64,000 nt of DNA from Margaritifera margaritifera (Eukaryota; Mollusca; Bivalvia; Unionida; Margaritiferidae): NCBI GenBank assembly GCA_029931535.1, contig JAQPZY010001495.1, positions 1,338,001-1,402,000 of the forward strand, read 5' to 3'. The notes under the pieces were generated by a model. The model ran no database searches, had not been told where the DNA came from, and saw nothing but the letters and a program-made list of their open reading frames with translations. Below are positions 23,757 through 35,613 of the stretch, one piece after another (the stretch's first letter is position 1; each line of letters starts with the position of its first letter). The translations under genes and the position numbers were made by a program.

Positions 23757-25174
23757 ATGAAGAAACTTTTCGTTCTTCTTCTCCTTGTGGCAATGCTAAT
23801 TCCGGCACAGCTACAACAACCCGGTAAGTTTTTGCACTATTCTCTTTCTCTCTGTTCGTCTGTCTATTTCTATATAAATTCGTCTCTCTGTCTATAAAGG
23901 TAAACCAGCTTTAGAAACATTTACATGTTATATTGATTCATGAGTTAAGATACCCTAACATTCATCGAAATGTTCTCTTGTTTTCACTGTATACCGATTT
24001 CCGGGAAAAAACTAACAAGATAAATGCTAAAAGAGTATTATTGCCAGCTACGAATTCATGAGCCACGCGCAATAGATTAAGTTGCCTTCAAGTTAGAAAA
24101 CGTCTCCTACGAGAGATAATGGGCGTGAGCACGAACAATTACAAAGACACAGGACTGCAAGCCTAGTCTTCTCAGTCTTCCACGTGCTGCAAATCTCTTA
24201 TCACTCTTATCATCATGTAATTACGTTTATTTTATTTCAAATATTTCGTATATGCTGCATGAATTATTTATTCAAGTGGTTTCCACGTATGCCGTCTTTT
24301 CAAATTGTTATTCCTACCTAGATAGATTTCAGTTCCAGTCACAATTACATCCGCTAACAATAGGTGTGTGCGATAGTTTGGGGTCAACCTTCCTTTGTAT
24401 TATTACTGACTGAATTAGTATCGCGTGGCTAATTATCAAATAGGACCGTAGACAAAGGGCATTTTCTTGAAAAACTCAATCTATTTTTTCGAGACATACG
24501 GACCACTGCAAACCATCTCAATTTTCATGCAATAAACTTTTCCATACATTTGTTACGTAAGGATGACGCAAAAATGGTGACGACTGATTTCACGACAAGT
24601 AATTCGAAATTCCGTATACTTCCTAAATGAGTAAATATGGTAGTTCCATGAGCGATATTGCCACAGTGGCGGTATTGCATTTATAGTCACTGTGGCGATA
24701 TAAATTTCTCTCTCGCGCGCGCGTGTGTCTGTGTGTGTGTGTGTGTCTGTGCACGTGTGTGCACGTGTGTTTGAGAGTTATGATCCGTTTCAAGGAGGAA
24801 TCGAACACGTGCAGTGAGTAACGGGTGCGCCTAGCTCTTATGCATCCGCACCCTAATTCACATTATCTCTTTGGATATATGCATCCAAGGATACGTGCTT
24901 TCCTCTCTGTTTGATATATAGGTATCAATTTATAATTATAATTTAAGGTATATACATTGCATGTCTATACAGAAATGCATTGGGATTATGCATAAATTGC
25001 TAAATTCACCTTGCCTAGCAAGAGTTCTCATCTATCTCAAGTCCTTACATTCGACATTGTTCCATCCTTTTGTTAGGGATGATCGCATGGCCGTGCGAGT
25101 TAGGGCGGTGGTGTATGAATGCTAGGCGAAAGGTGCCGTTACTCGCGGCAAGGGTTCGATTCTAGCTTGGAACG

Positions 25175-25244
<70 letters not shown>

Positions 25245-25629
25245 GAAACACGGATATGAATGCTGCTTCGAACGATTTATAACACTCTAATCTGTTTCAT
25301 TATGTATATTCCGAAAGTAGTATTAAAACAAATTATGCTGATAATGACGATGATGATGCGATAACGACCACATGCTGAGAACGTCGATGGTTTGTAAGAA
25401 ACTATTTTTTTTTATCAATCTTTCAAGTACGATATTAGAGTTATATGTAAAAAGTGTTGATTTTTTGTATTGTACTACAGGTCCTCCAGGTCCTCAAGGT
25501 CGTACCGGTAATAAAGGTAGTCCTGGTCTGAAAGGTGATCCTGGTCAAAAGGGCGAAAGGGGTGAACCTGGTCCTATAGGTTCTAGAGGTGACGCTGGTC
25601 CTCCTGGTCCTCCTGGTCCAAGTAATTAA
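23757..25629 (+). CDS. secreted mini-collagen, 71 residues, two coding exons
   Basis: Coding exon 1 (23757-23823, in an exon opening at 23743 after CCATACAG) encodes a signal peptide: [18 protein letters not shown] then LQQP. It ends with a phase-1 donor G|GTAAGT. Exon 2 begins at 25481 after TACTACAG, and the split glycine codon joins perfectly. It encodes 16 uninterrupted Gly-X-Y triplets and ends SN-stop (25627-25629). Total length is 71 residues with no cysteine, no globular domain and no prolines outside the helix except near the signal cleavage. KGD and KGE triplet pairs (triple-helix salt bridges), a GQKGER integrin-type motif and an RGD are present. Proline-rich Y positions suit hydroxylation. 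Expected fate is secretion as a very short triple helix, so the role is structural or adhesive by inference. A mirrored, broken copy of exon 1 is at 645-721. It may be larger if exons were missed in the 1.66-kb intron. Confidence 0.8.
24791..24862 (-). repeat. tRNA-like SINE copy (minus)
   Basis: Read on the minus strand it begins TTAGGGTGCGG and carries AGCTAGGCGC, CCGTTACTC and a B-box-like GTTCGATTCC. These blocks match, in the same order, the plus-strand unit at 25087-25168. It is followed on the minus strand by AC-rich and AG-rich sequence. It lies in the mini-collagen intron. Confidence 0.55.
25087..25168 (+). repeat. tRNA-like SINE copy (plus)
   Basis: The unit contains GTTAGGGCGG, TGCTAGGCGAAAGG, GCCGTTACTCG and the RNA polymerase III B-box-like GGTTCGATTC, and is followed by a TA run at 25177-25242 that may be its tail. 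The second copy, inverted, is at 24791-24862. It could be a degenerate tRNA gene, but two copies with different flanks favour a SINE. Confidence 0.55.
25177..25242. repeat. (TA)n microsatellite
   Basis: A TA run of about 65 bp directly after the SINE-like unit. Confidence 0.97.
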
Positions 25630-25851
25630 AGTGTGGGATAGATCTGCTTCAACACCTATTCCTCCTAGTCCTTGATCTACTACTATTACAATTCCTACTG
25701 ATATAATTGGTATTCCACCTGCTACTCCTCATCCGACTCCAAGAACTGATTTTAGACGAGATAAATGAATATAATATTTGTCTTATTGTTGCTAGATTGT
25801 CAATAATAATTTGATTAGTTCTTTGCATATGCCATCTTATGCTTTTGTTGG

Positions 25852-25907
25852 AATAAATATTGTTTACACCAATCCGACTTCTACTAGGCCTACTTTGTAC
25901 TAATAAA
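25852..25907 (+). terminator. candidate polyadenylation signals of the mini-collagen gene
   Basis: AATAAA occurs at 25852-25857 and 25902-25907, about 225 and 275 bases after the stop codon. The 3' untranslated stretch between holds pyrimidine-rich CCTCCTAGTCC-like sequence without a Gly-X-Y frame. Confidence 0.5.
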
Positions 25908-26493
25908 CAATCGATATGAAGGAAATTCTAAAACTTAGCAACGATTTTATGCTTTCATTAAAGCTATAATGTATAGAACCACGTTAATCTCTCTATCGTA
26001 ATGTTAAGACGGATTGTCAAATTATTTGAATGTTTGAATTAAAAACTAAACTTCTGCATCCAAACATTGTGTTCCTGCATTTTATCTTTTCTTTTCTTTT
26101 TTTTTTCTTCTTTTTTTTTCTTTCGTTTATTTACTCACCCTTTCACCGTTCTATTCTATGTATCCCGTGAGCTCAGGTGGGGTATGCACATACTAAAACC
26201 ATCATTCACAAAGTATCAAAATCATACATAAAGGTTTCGAGTCAACTGTCTCTTTCTGGAACAGACTGATATTAAGAACTGTGCAAAATCATACATCATC
26301 ATTGAGACATGCACCGACAAGCGGTATCACTTGTCCCTGCTCTTCTTTGAAGAAATCTGGAACATAAGTAAACAATCGAACGAATTTCAAGGTACATGCA
26401 GTTGACAAAGTTTGGATAGCTAGTTTTATTTATGGCAAGATTTAGCTTAACGTGTAAATAATTGACAAGTAGCATTTCCTTGAACGATGTTTT

Positions 26494-27780
26494 GTTACGA
26501 CTCTAGGTCTTAAAATATTGAACAGAAAGAAAGTGAAACAAATAAAATCAAGTAAAATCAACAAGCAATTTATTTCCAGACAATTTAAGGGAAAATTCAA
26601 AAACACTTAATTTGTGAGTTAAATTCGAAAAAAATCCTAAATGTCATAACCAGAAGTCAAAAATAATAGAATGTTCCAAATGAATCCCAATAGCCTTGAA
26701 TGTCCTGATGTACAACAAAGATGTAATCCAGAATGTATTTTAATGAGTTCAGGTAAATCCCCAAATCATGTATTAATTCAAAAGTCAATGAGCACTTTAG
26801 TATTTTCAGTGAATATTGCAAACAAATAATTCCTCTAAAATTATATCTGATTTCAACAACACAACTGTAATAACTAAAATATATTCCCTACAGACTGAGC
26901 GTTAGAACCGGAATGCTAGAATACGAATGAATTTTTTGTTTACCAAAATCTGTATATAAATACACATGCTGAGATGACCTATATCACATCAGGATATGAG
27001 TAATTCTAATGGAAAAATACTGGCCTACCTGACATATATCACAAAAGTCTAAATGCAAAATGCCAATGAAATTACTGGCCTACCTGACACATGTCACAAC
27101 AGGACATGTTGCGAAATACTATTGTTATGACTCTAGGTCTTAAAATAATGTAACAGAAAGAAACTGAAACCAACAATGTATGTAAAAATCAAAAAAATTT
27201 TATATCTGTAATTAAAATGAAAATTCAAAAAAGACCCTTAGAATTTGTTAATTTAATTCCAAATAATGCTAAATGTCCTAAACACAAATCAGAAATGATA
27301 AAATGTTCCGAATGAATGAATGTTCCGAATTAATGGGTAGTATTGAATGTCCTGATGTACCACAACAATAGTCTTGAATGTCATGATGTACCCGAATAAT
27401 GTAATCCAGATCATCTTTGAGAATGTCCACAAATATCCAAAAGTCATATATTTTAATCCAAAGGTTAATGTTAGCACTTTATGGTAATTCCAATGAATGT
27501 TCATATAAATAATTCCTTTCGAATTATGTCTACAGCATTACAGCATTACGGCTGTACATGGCCTATTTCACAACAGGACACGTGCCATCTAATGATCCAC
27601 AACGCAATACAAAATGCGTCATTCGAGTGGAAAATCCCCAACAAATGGTCAACAACTCTGACCTTGAACTCAAAGGTTAGTAAATACCTAGCTGAATTCT
27701 TAACCAAACTTAAAGTAAATTTTGGTCAATTAGCAATCTTCCCTTTGATATGCACCCTTGAGTAGTGCAGTAGAAATGGA
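26494..27780 (+). repeat. two tandem copies of a dispersed repeat beginning TGTTAYGACTCTAGG
   Basis: Copy A runs from about 26494 to 27117 and copy B from about 27118 to 27780. Each starts with TTAYGACTCTAGGTCTTAAAAT and shares GAATGTTCC, CCTTGAATGTCCTGATGTAC and AATAATTCCT blocks. Related copies are at about 31145-31345 (partial) and 31563-32290. No coding capacity is seen. The TGTTA start would fit an LTR, but I could not find a matching TAACA/CA end, so the class is open. Confidence 0.6.
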
Positions 27781-27869
27781 GGTTTGACTGGAATGAATTT
27801 ACTTTTATATTACGAAAATTGGTAAATTGAGGAGCTGCTTGAAATTATTCTTCCAATGAAAGTTAGCGA

Positions 27870-29468
27870 CATTTTTCGTTGGGAAAGTAATTACATACTT
27901 ATAGAAATATCTCCTGGCATCTTCGCTTTGACGTGACAAAGTATCAATAAAGCTTAACAGTTTTGAAAATACTGGTGACCTGGGTCGAGCGTAACACAGT
28001 TCGACCAGACAATAATTAAAAAATTTTGATATTTTCTGACTCTTAACTTCCCACATGTCTTCAGCAGTCGTGAGCACATCGCCTCTCTCTCAGTTGCACA
28101 CGTGCACAAAGGAATTCAATGATTTGAACCAGTAACCTTTAAAAACAAGAAGTATCGGGGTACCATATGCATTGTTCAATTTCTAGATTGAAATAGAGTA
28201 ATTATTAATTAAACCATATATTTGTGCAATATTGACATTATGCAGGGACAGATTTTACTCTCCGATTTACAATCTTCTTTTGTCTACAGATTTATGTACA
28301 ATAAATTAATTCAAGTCTTCAAGGAATTTATGTTGGATTTCCTGGTTTTATGTAGGATTTCCTAGTTTGAAAAAAAATATGTTTTGATTAATAATGGGGC
28401 GGAGGGTAGTTTTCTCGAGGCAATTTTCATAAAAAGGTGTGGAGAATTGTATCAAATTGGGCATGGGGAAAGTTGGTCCGAGATAAAAAGGTGTGGAGAA
28501 TTGTATCAAATTGGGCATGGGGCAAGTTGGTCCGAGATAAAAAGGTGTTGAGAATTGTATCAAATTGGGCATGGGGCAAGTTGGTCCGAGATAAAAAGGT
28601 GTGGAGAATTGCACCAAATTGGGCATGGGGCAAGTTGGTCCGAGATAAAAAGGTGTGGAGAATTGTATCAAACTGGGCATGGGGCAAGTTGGTCCGAGAT
28701 AAAAAGGTGTGGAGAATTGTATCAAATTGGGCATGGGGAAAGTTGGTCCGAGATAAAAAGGTGTGGAGAATTGTATCAAACTGGGCATGGGGCAAGTTGG
28801 TCCGAGATAAAAAGGTGTGGAGAATTGTGTCAAATTGGGCATGGGGCAAGTTGGTCCGAGATAAAAAGGTGTGGAGAATTGCACCAAATTGGGCATGGGA
28901 CAAGTTGGTCCGAGATAAAAAGGTTCTTTATAATGCCCATTGACTTTTGTGCACAAAATGTGGAACAGCTTGATTATTATTTGCATCGCAATTGTAATTC
29001 ATACTTGAAAAAAGAGCCCATTTCTTTTTATACATCTTTCTGCCCAATTTTTTGTCGTTGAGTTTTTATCAAATTTCAAGGATTTAATATAAATAAAATA
29101 AATCACATTGTAATCAATCATCAATTACTTTTGTGTATGTTGCCTACTTGTTTTCAGTCCAGAACGTGTCGCAAAGGAAGTTAACTTTGATTTGAACACT
29201 AAAAGGTGTCCATATCGTGAAAACATTATGTTCGGCGTGAAGACAACGGTTTAAAACCCTTAGAATATATGCGTTAGAGCTATGATAAGTTAAGAATAAG
29301 AGCAGGTCAAAATCTTGTGATTTTTTTGTCTGGTCAGACAGTGTTACGCTCACCCCAGGCAACTTGCATTTTTAATTTTTTTTATATCTTTATTGATACT
29401 TTGTCACGCCAAATCAAAGACACCAGCAGATATTTCTATAAATATGTACCGGTAATTAGTTTCCAAAA
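27870..29468. mobile_element. fold-back element enclosing a 54-bp array
   Basis: Sequence at about 27870-28060 matches 29240-29468 in inverted orientation, including a shared GACAAAGTATCAATAAAG block (27935-27952, complement at 29387-29405) and GAGCGTAACAC (27986 and 29340 regions). The arms are about 190-230 bp and imperfect. Between them lie the nine 54-bp units and about 300 bp of unique DNA. It looks like a terminal-inverted-repeat or fold-back transposon that captured a minisatellite. I could not identify a clear target duplication. Confidence 0.6.
28437..28922. repeat. 54-bp minisatellite, nine copies
   Basis: Nine head-to-tail units of exactly 54 bp, containing GGGCATGGGGCAAGTTGG and CCGAGATAAAAAGG. 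Units differ at only a few positions. Because 54 is a multiple of three and no unit has a stop in several frames, long spurious reading frames appear on both strands. I do not call them genes. Confidence 0.95.
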
Positions 29469-29499
29469 GATTACAAAATATAGACAATGACCTAGGATA

Positions 29500-32400
29500 A
29501 AAATTAATAGAAAGATATATGCGTATTCAATCAGTATAGGTAGAGGACAAGCGTCTCTGCATTTTTTTATCATACAGAAACGTCAGAGTTATTCTATTAC
29601 CGCCTACCTTAGGTCCTTGTCCTCTAACTGTACTGATTATATTTTGGAATCATAAAGAAACGTTAGGATTGTTCCATTGCCGCCAACATTAGGTCTTTGT
29701 CCTCTATCTTGAATGGTTGAATAGGCATATATGTTAATACTAATTTTTATTCTAAGTTTATCCTAGGTTCTTGTCTACATTTTGGAATCATACAGAAACG
29801 TTAGAGTTCTTCTATACCAGCCTACCTTCGGTCCTCGTCCACTACCTGTAATGATTGAATAGGCATATATCTCTCTACTAAATTTTATCCTATGTCATTG
29901 TTTATATCTTGGAATCACACAGAAACGTTATTGTTGTCCTATAGCAGCCTACCTTAGGTCCTTGTCCTCTAACTTTACTGATTGAATAGGCATATATGTT
30001 TCTATTAATTTTTATCCTATGTCATTGTCCATATTTTTGAATCGTACAAAATCGTTAGGGTTATTCAACTACCGCCTACCTAAGGTCTTTGTCCTCTAGC
30101 TGTACTGATTGAATATGCATATATCTTTATCTTACTTTTTATCCTATGTCTATAGTTTTGGAATCATACAGAAACGTTTGGGTTGTTCCATAGCAGACTA
30201 CCTTAGGTCCTTGTCCTCTACCTGTACTGATTATATAAGCATATATTTTTCTATTAATTTTTATTCTATAGTCATTGTCAATATTTTGGAATCATACAGA
30301 AAGGTTAGGGTTGTTCTATAGCTGCCTACCTTAAGCCCTTGTCCTCTACTTGTACTGATTGAAAAAGCATATATCTTTCTACTAATTTGTATCTTAGGTC
30401 ATTATCTATATTTTGGAAACATACAGAAACGTTAGGGTTATTCTATGACCACTTACCTTAGGTAATTGTACTCTACTTTGAATGTTTGAATAGGCATATA
30501 TCTTTCTACTAATTGTTATCCTCGGTCATTGTCTATATTTTGCAATCATACAGAAACTTTAGAATTGTTCTATAGCAACCTACCTTAGGTCTTTGTCCTC
30601 TGACTGTACTGACTGAATAGACCTATATGTCTGTACTAATTTGTATCCGCTGTTATTGTCTATATTTCAGAATCACAGAAATGCTAGGATTATTATACTG
30701 CCGAAGCCCTTTGGTCCTTGTCCTATACCTGTACTGTTTCAATAAGCATGCATCTTTATCTTACTTTTTATCCTATGTCATTGTCTATATTTCAGAATCA
30801 TACAGAAACGGTAGGGCTTTTCTACAGGAACCTGCCTTGGGTCCTTGTCCTCTACCTGTACTGACTGAGTAAATTTATATATTTCTACTAATTTTTATCC
30901 TGTGTCATTGTCTATATTCTATATTTGGAATCATTCATATATGTTAGGGTTATTCAATAGCCTCCTACCTTCGGTCCTTGTCGTCTGCTGGTACTGACTG
31001 AATAAGCATATATCTTTCTACTAATTGTATCCTAGGTCATTGTCTATATTTTGGAATCATACAGAAACGTTAGGTTTATACTATATCCGCCATCTTTAGC
31101 TGCTTGTCCTCTACCATGACTGATTGAATAAGCGTATTAATACGACTCGATGTTTTACAATAAAGTAACAAAAAGAAAGTGAAACCGTCAATGTAAGTGA
31201 AAATAAACAAACAATTTATTTCTAATCAATCAAAATAAAAATTCAAAAGTCACTTACAATAACGTGAATTCAAAGTCCAAATAATCCAATAATCCTAAGT
31301 CTCCTAATCACAAGTCCTAGATATGGAATGTTCCAAACGAATTTCAGTCTTTTGGAATAATATATATACGTTAGGGTTATTCGATAGCCGCCTACCTTAG
31401 GTAAATGTCCTCTACCTGTACTGATTCAATAAGCATATATGTTTCTACTAATATGTATCCTAGGTCAATGTCTGTATTTTGGAATCACACAGAAATGTTA
31501 GGGTTATTCTATACCCGCCTACTTTAGGTCCTTGTGCTCTACCTTGTACTGATTGAATAGGCGTATTGTTACGATTCTAGGTCTTAAAATAATGTAACAG
31601 AAAGAAAGTGAAACCGACAATGTAAGTAAAATCCACAAGCAATCTATTTCTAGACATTTAACATGAAAATTAAAAAGACACTTGCAATAACGTGAATTAA
31701 AGTCAAAATAATCCAATAATCATAAGTGTCCTAATCACAAGTTCTAATTATATAATGTTCCAAATGAATTTCAGTAGCCTTGAACGTCTTGATATGCCTG
31801 AATGATGAAATCATGAATATCTTTGAATGAATTCACATAAATCCCAAAATCAAGTATTAACCAAAATGGGAATGAACACTTTTAGTAATTCCAATGAATA
31901 TTTCAAATAAATAATTCCTCTCTCTCTGAATTTGCTCAGATTTTCTCAACTGTAACATCTGATTACTAAAATAAATTCCTTAATAGACATGTTTATAACA
32001 TGAAGTTTAGTATAGGAATGGAATCGTGGATACCAAATGATCTATAAATATAAAGACAAGTCACCTGACAGAATATTCTAGAATATGAGTAGCTCTAATG
32101 GAAAGTTACCATGCGTACCTGACTTTTCTCACAGCAAGACATGGAACGTTCCAATCTAAGGATTAAATGCTATGTAAACAAGACTAACCTTGAACTCAAG
32201 TGCAGTAAATATGTTTACAAAATGACCGCTAAAATACAACTTACTTCATGGACTCATATTATCAATTCAATATACATAACAATATATATTTCTACTAATT
32301 GTTATCCTAGGTCATTGTCTATGTTTTAGAATCATACGGAAATGGTAGGATTCTTCTATAGCCGCCTACCTTAGGTCCTTGTCCTCTAACTGTACTGACT

Positions 32401-32935
32401 GAATAAGCATATATCTCTATTAATTTCTATCCTAGGTCCTAGTCTGTGTTTTGGACTCATACACAAGCATTAGGTCAATAGTATAGCATCCTACCTCAGG
32501 TCCTTGCCCTCTACCTGTATTCATCCAGTAAGCTTGACTTTCTATTAATATTTATCCTAGGTTCTCGTACATGCCTTGGAATCATATACATTGTGCCTAT
32601 TTTATAGCAGCCTCCCTCAGGTCCTTGTCTTATAAATATACTCATAGAATCGCAAAGATTTTATATACGTGTGTATTATAAATGCTTTCCACAGTTAGAA
32701 ATGGTACACCGAACTTAGGCCTTTTCTAGAGCAGCCTACCTTAGGTCCTTGTCCTCTACCTGTACTCATCCAGTAGGCATGACTTCCACTAATACCAATA
32801 ACAGGTTATTGTACTTGCTTTGGATTCATACACAACAATTAAGCCCATTTTATACAGCCTCCCTCCGGTCCTTATCCTAAAATTATACTGCTACAATCGC
32901 ATAGAATGTGTATACGTATCGATCATCAATGTTTT
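29500..32935. repeat. 127-bp satellite-like tandem repeat, first tract
   Basis: Units of about 125-130 bp recur, each with ACCTTAGGTCCTTGTCCTC, TGTACTGATTGAATA, GCATATAT, a TTTTTATCCTAGGTCATTG block and ATACAGAAACGTTAGG. About 13 clear units lie at 29500-31140, one or two at 31350-31560, and about five diverged units at 32290-32935. The TGTTACG-type dispersed repeat interrupts the tract at about 31145-31345 and 31563-32290. Units differ by many substitutions, so the array is old and not homogenised. Confidence 0.85.
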
Positions 32936-32949
32936 CCATGCTTCAAAAT

Positions 32950-33860
32950 GACATCACATTTTTCAAACAAAGAATGCTTTTGAATGCCTATATAGAATTT
33001 ATTGTATTATATACTGTTTTATACACTCTGATTTATATTTTAATCTAGCAGAAGAAACCGATGTGTCTAGTTCGGAAGACATGCTATGCGGCACAGTTTG
33101 AATTTTAAGAAAATACCAACTATCTGTAAAATATCGCTTTTACGTACATTTTTTGGAGAAAGAAATCTTTTGAATGCCTACATAGAATATCTTCTATTAT
33201 ATACAGTTTTATACAGCTTGATCTATATCTTAATCTAGCAGAAAAGGTAGAAAACAATATATCTAGTTTGGAAGATATGCGCTGCGGCGTAGCTTGAACT
33301 TTTAGGAAAATACAGACTTTCTGCAAAATGTCGCTTCTTCGCACATTTTTGAGAGAAAGAAAGCTTTTGAATGCCTACCATATAATATCTTGTATTATAT
33401 ACGGTGTTATAGGCTTTGATCCATATTTTATTCTAGGAGGAAGAGAAAAAAACCCAGAAACAATATGTCTTCTTTGGAAGATGTGTACGGCGCAGCTAGA
33501 GTTTTTAAGAAAATAACGACGTTCTGCAAAATGTCGCTTCTACGTACATTTTTCTGAGAAAGAAATCTTTTGAATGCCTGTATAGAATATTGCGTATTAT
33601 ATACTATTTGTAGGGTTTGATTTATATTTTAATCTAGCAGAAAAGAAGGAAAGCAATATTTCTATTTTGGAAGATGTGCGCTCCGGCACAACTTCATTTA
33701 CGAAAATACAGACTTTCTGCACAATATCGCTTCTCCGCACATTTTTCGGAGAAAAGAACACTTTTAAATGTGTATATGAAATATGTTCTATTATTTACTG
33801 TTTTGTAGGTTTTAATCTATATTTTAATGTAGGGGAAAAGGAAGAAAACATAAATGCAGT
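32950..33860. repeat. 197-bp tandem repeat, five copies, embedded in the satellite
   Basis: Five units with starts spaced about 190-200 bp (TTTTGAATGCC at about 32978, 33168, 33365, 33565 and 33765). Each carries TATTATATACTG, a TTTTAATCTAG block, TTTGGAAGAT and TTCTGCAAAATGTCGCTTC. The 127-bp satellite resumes directly after the fifth unit. Confidence 0.85.
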
Positions 33861-33869
33861 ACATGGTTT

Positions 33870-34560
33870 AAATGATACACGAACAGTACACCTTTGTTTT
33901 GAAGCCTACCTTAGGTCCTTGTCCTCAACATATACTAATGGAATCTCCACAAATTTTATAAAGCTCTAGCCTAGACCATGATTTGTAATGATACACAAAT
34001 GCTAGACATTTTCCATAGCAGCCTACGTTAGGTGTTTTTCCTCTACCCATAATCATCCCATAAGCATTACTTTTCTTTAAATACATGTCCCATGTCCTTG
34101 TCTATATTTTGGAATCATGCAGTAACGTTATAGCTTTTCTGTAGAAGCAAACCTTTGGTCTACCGGTACTGACTGAATAAGCACATATCTTTCTATTAAT
34201 TGTTATCCTAGGTAATTTTCTATATTTTGGAATCATAAAGAAACGTTAGGGCTATGCTATAGCAGCCTACCTCAGATCCTTGTTCTCTACCAGTACTAAT
34301 TGAATAAGCATATCTTTCTCTTCATTTTTATCCTAGGTCATTGTCTATATTTTGGAATCATACAGATACATTAGGCTTGACCCCTACCTGCATAATAAGC
34401 ATATATCTTTCTATTAATTTGTATTCTAGGTCCTTCTCTATATTTTGGAATCATACAGAAACAATAGAGGTATTCTATAGCAGACTATCTTAGGTCCTTG
34501 TCCTCTACCTGTACCGATTGAATAAGCATATCTTTGATTACTTTTATGCAACATTTTCTT
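33870..34560. repeat. 127-bp satellite-like tandem repeat, second tract
   Basis: About five further diverged units of the 127-bp repeat. A final remnant, CAGGTCCTTGTCCTC, lies at about 35551-35565 beyond a hAT-type MITE, so the array once extended further. Confidence 0.8.
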
Positions 34561-34604
34561 AAAACATATATATATATATATACAAAATTTCCTTAAAACT
34601 TAAA

Positions 34605-34607
<3 letters not shown>

Positions 34608-34694
<87 letters not shown>
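34608..34694. repeat. (TA)n microsatellite
   Basis: A TA run of about 85 bp closing the satellite tract. The following 34700-35190 shows no recognisable feature. Confidence 0.97.
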
Positions 34695-34697
<3 letters not shown>

Positions 34698-35195
34698 GTT
34701 TTACCACCTCAATCTTTGCTGAAGTGTGTTAGTCTGGGTAAATTCAGTATGGGAATATTTAAAAAATAATAAATAAATTAAAAAAATAATGAAAACAGCT
34801 GTTATAAAACATGCAAGAAAAACCAATATAAAGTGATGATAAATACAAATAGGTCACAGTTTGCTGAATGAGATGGACGATCATATTTCGGTTAGACAGC
34901 GAAATCTATGTTATAACTATGAAACTTCTTTTTCAGATTTTAGGAAAAGGGCCACGGATTTTTTAAAGGCTAAATTATAAGGGTGAATATCTACTGAATC
35001 AGATGCATCAAATAACAATGTGTATTATTTATGGTCATTAGTGAGAAATTGAAAGGAGAGCTGTCCTTAACAAACTCTGTAACTGACAGTATCCTTTCAT
35101 ATTACAAAAATAAAGAAAGATATTGCTAAAAAAAACAAGTGTAAAAACTATTACTAAATCAGTACAACTCATGAATATTCATGCCGCCCTTCCGG

Positions 35196-35546
35196 CAGTA
35201 GGGTACTCATGAGTGTGTTTGTGTGTGTGTGTGGGGGTGGGGGGGGGGATGGGGCAGTTGCCCAGGGTGCCAGAGGTCTTGGGGCGCTAAAACAGCTGAT
35301 AAAAATTCGGGCCTCGTATTCTGGCCCTTTGGGCCTTCATAAGTTTGCACTGGAAGAAACGGTGCCCCGGACAAGCGTTGCCTTTGGCGCCCCACACCCC
35401 CCTCGGGAATAAATACTGCAAGCTCCGCTAAATGCCCCCCCCCCCCCCCGGCTTAGCACCCTGGGCGATTGCCCGTTTCACCTGCCCCTTACAACGGCCC
35501 TGCCTTCATCGTCACCCCGTGGCCATTTACCCTTAGTACGCCACTG
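35196..35546. mobile_element. hAT-type MITE with an internal fold-back
   Basis: The ends are CAGTAGGGTACT (35196) and AGTACGCCACTG (to 35546), an imperfect inverted pair. The flanking octamers CCTTCCGG and CCCTCAGG agree at 6 of 8 positions, as expected for an aged 8-bp hAT target duplication. Inside, GGGCAGTTGCCCAGGGTGCC (about 35253) is inverted as GGCTTAGCACCCTGGGCGATTGCCC (about 35450-35474), and poly-G/poly-C tracts and GT repeats are present. The right flank is a monomer of the 127-bp satellite. Confidence 0.6.
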
Positions 35547-35613
35547 CCCTCAGGTCCTTGTCCTCGTAGACCTTGCCATGTGGCATTTACCTTTACATTC
35601 GACCTAGCTGTAT

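Larger units (their letters stand above)
13860..24443. repeat. right arm of the large inverted duplication
   Basis: Inverted counterpart of 1-8770. It carries the intact mini-collagen promoter and signal exon, the longer copy of a dead CR1-like LINE, and the un-interrupted target site of the left arm's L1/Tx1-like insertion. Sequence present only here includes 14185-14770 (with a GTAT run), and 17785-23298 (a tandem LINE-tail duplication, non-coding DNA, the TATA box and exon 1 of the collagen gene). Confidence 0.88.

Noticed and set aside
25630..25760. Possible continuation of the collagen or a proline-rich C-terminal region
   Set aside because: The Gly-X-Y frame ends at a clear TAA, and later CCT-rich sequence has no glycine periodicity in any frame.
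28348..29061. Long frames on both strands over the 54-bp array
   Set aside because: Openness in several frames at once follows from a stop-free 54-bp unit. No start context, splice sites or domain supports a gene.
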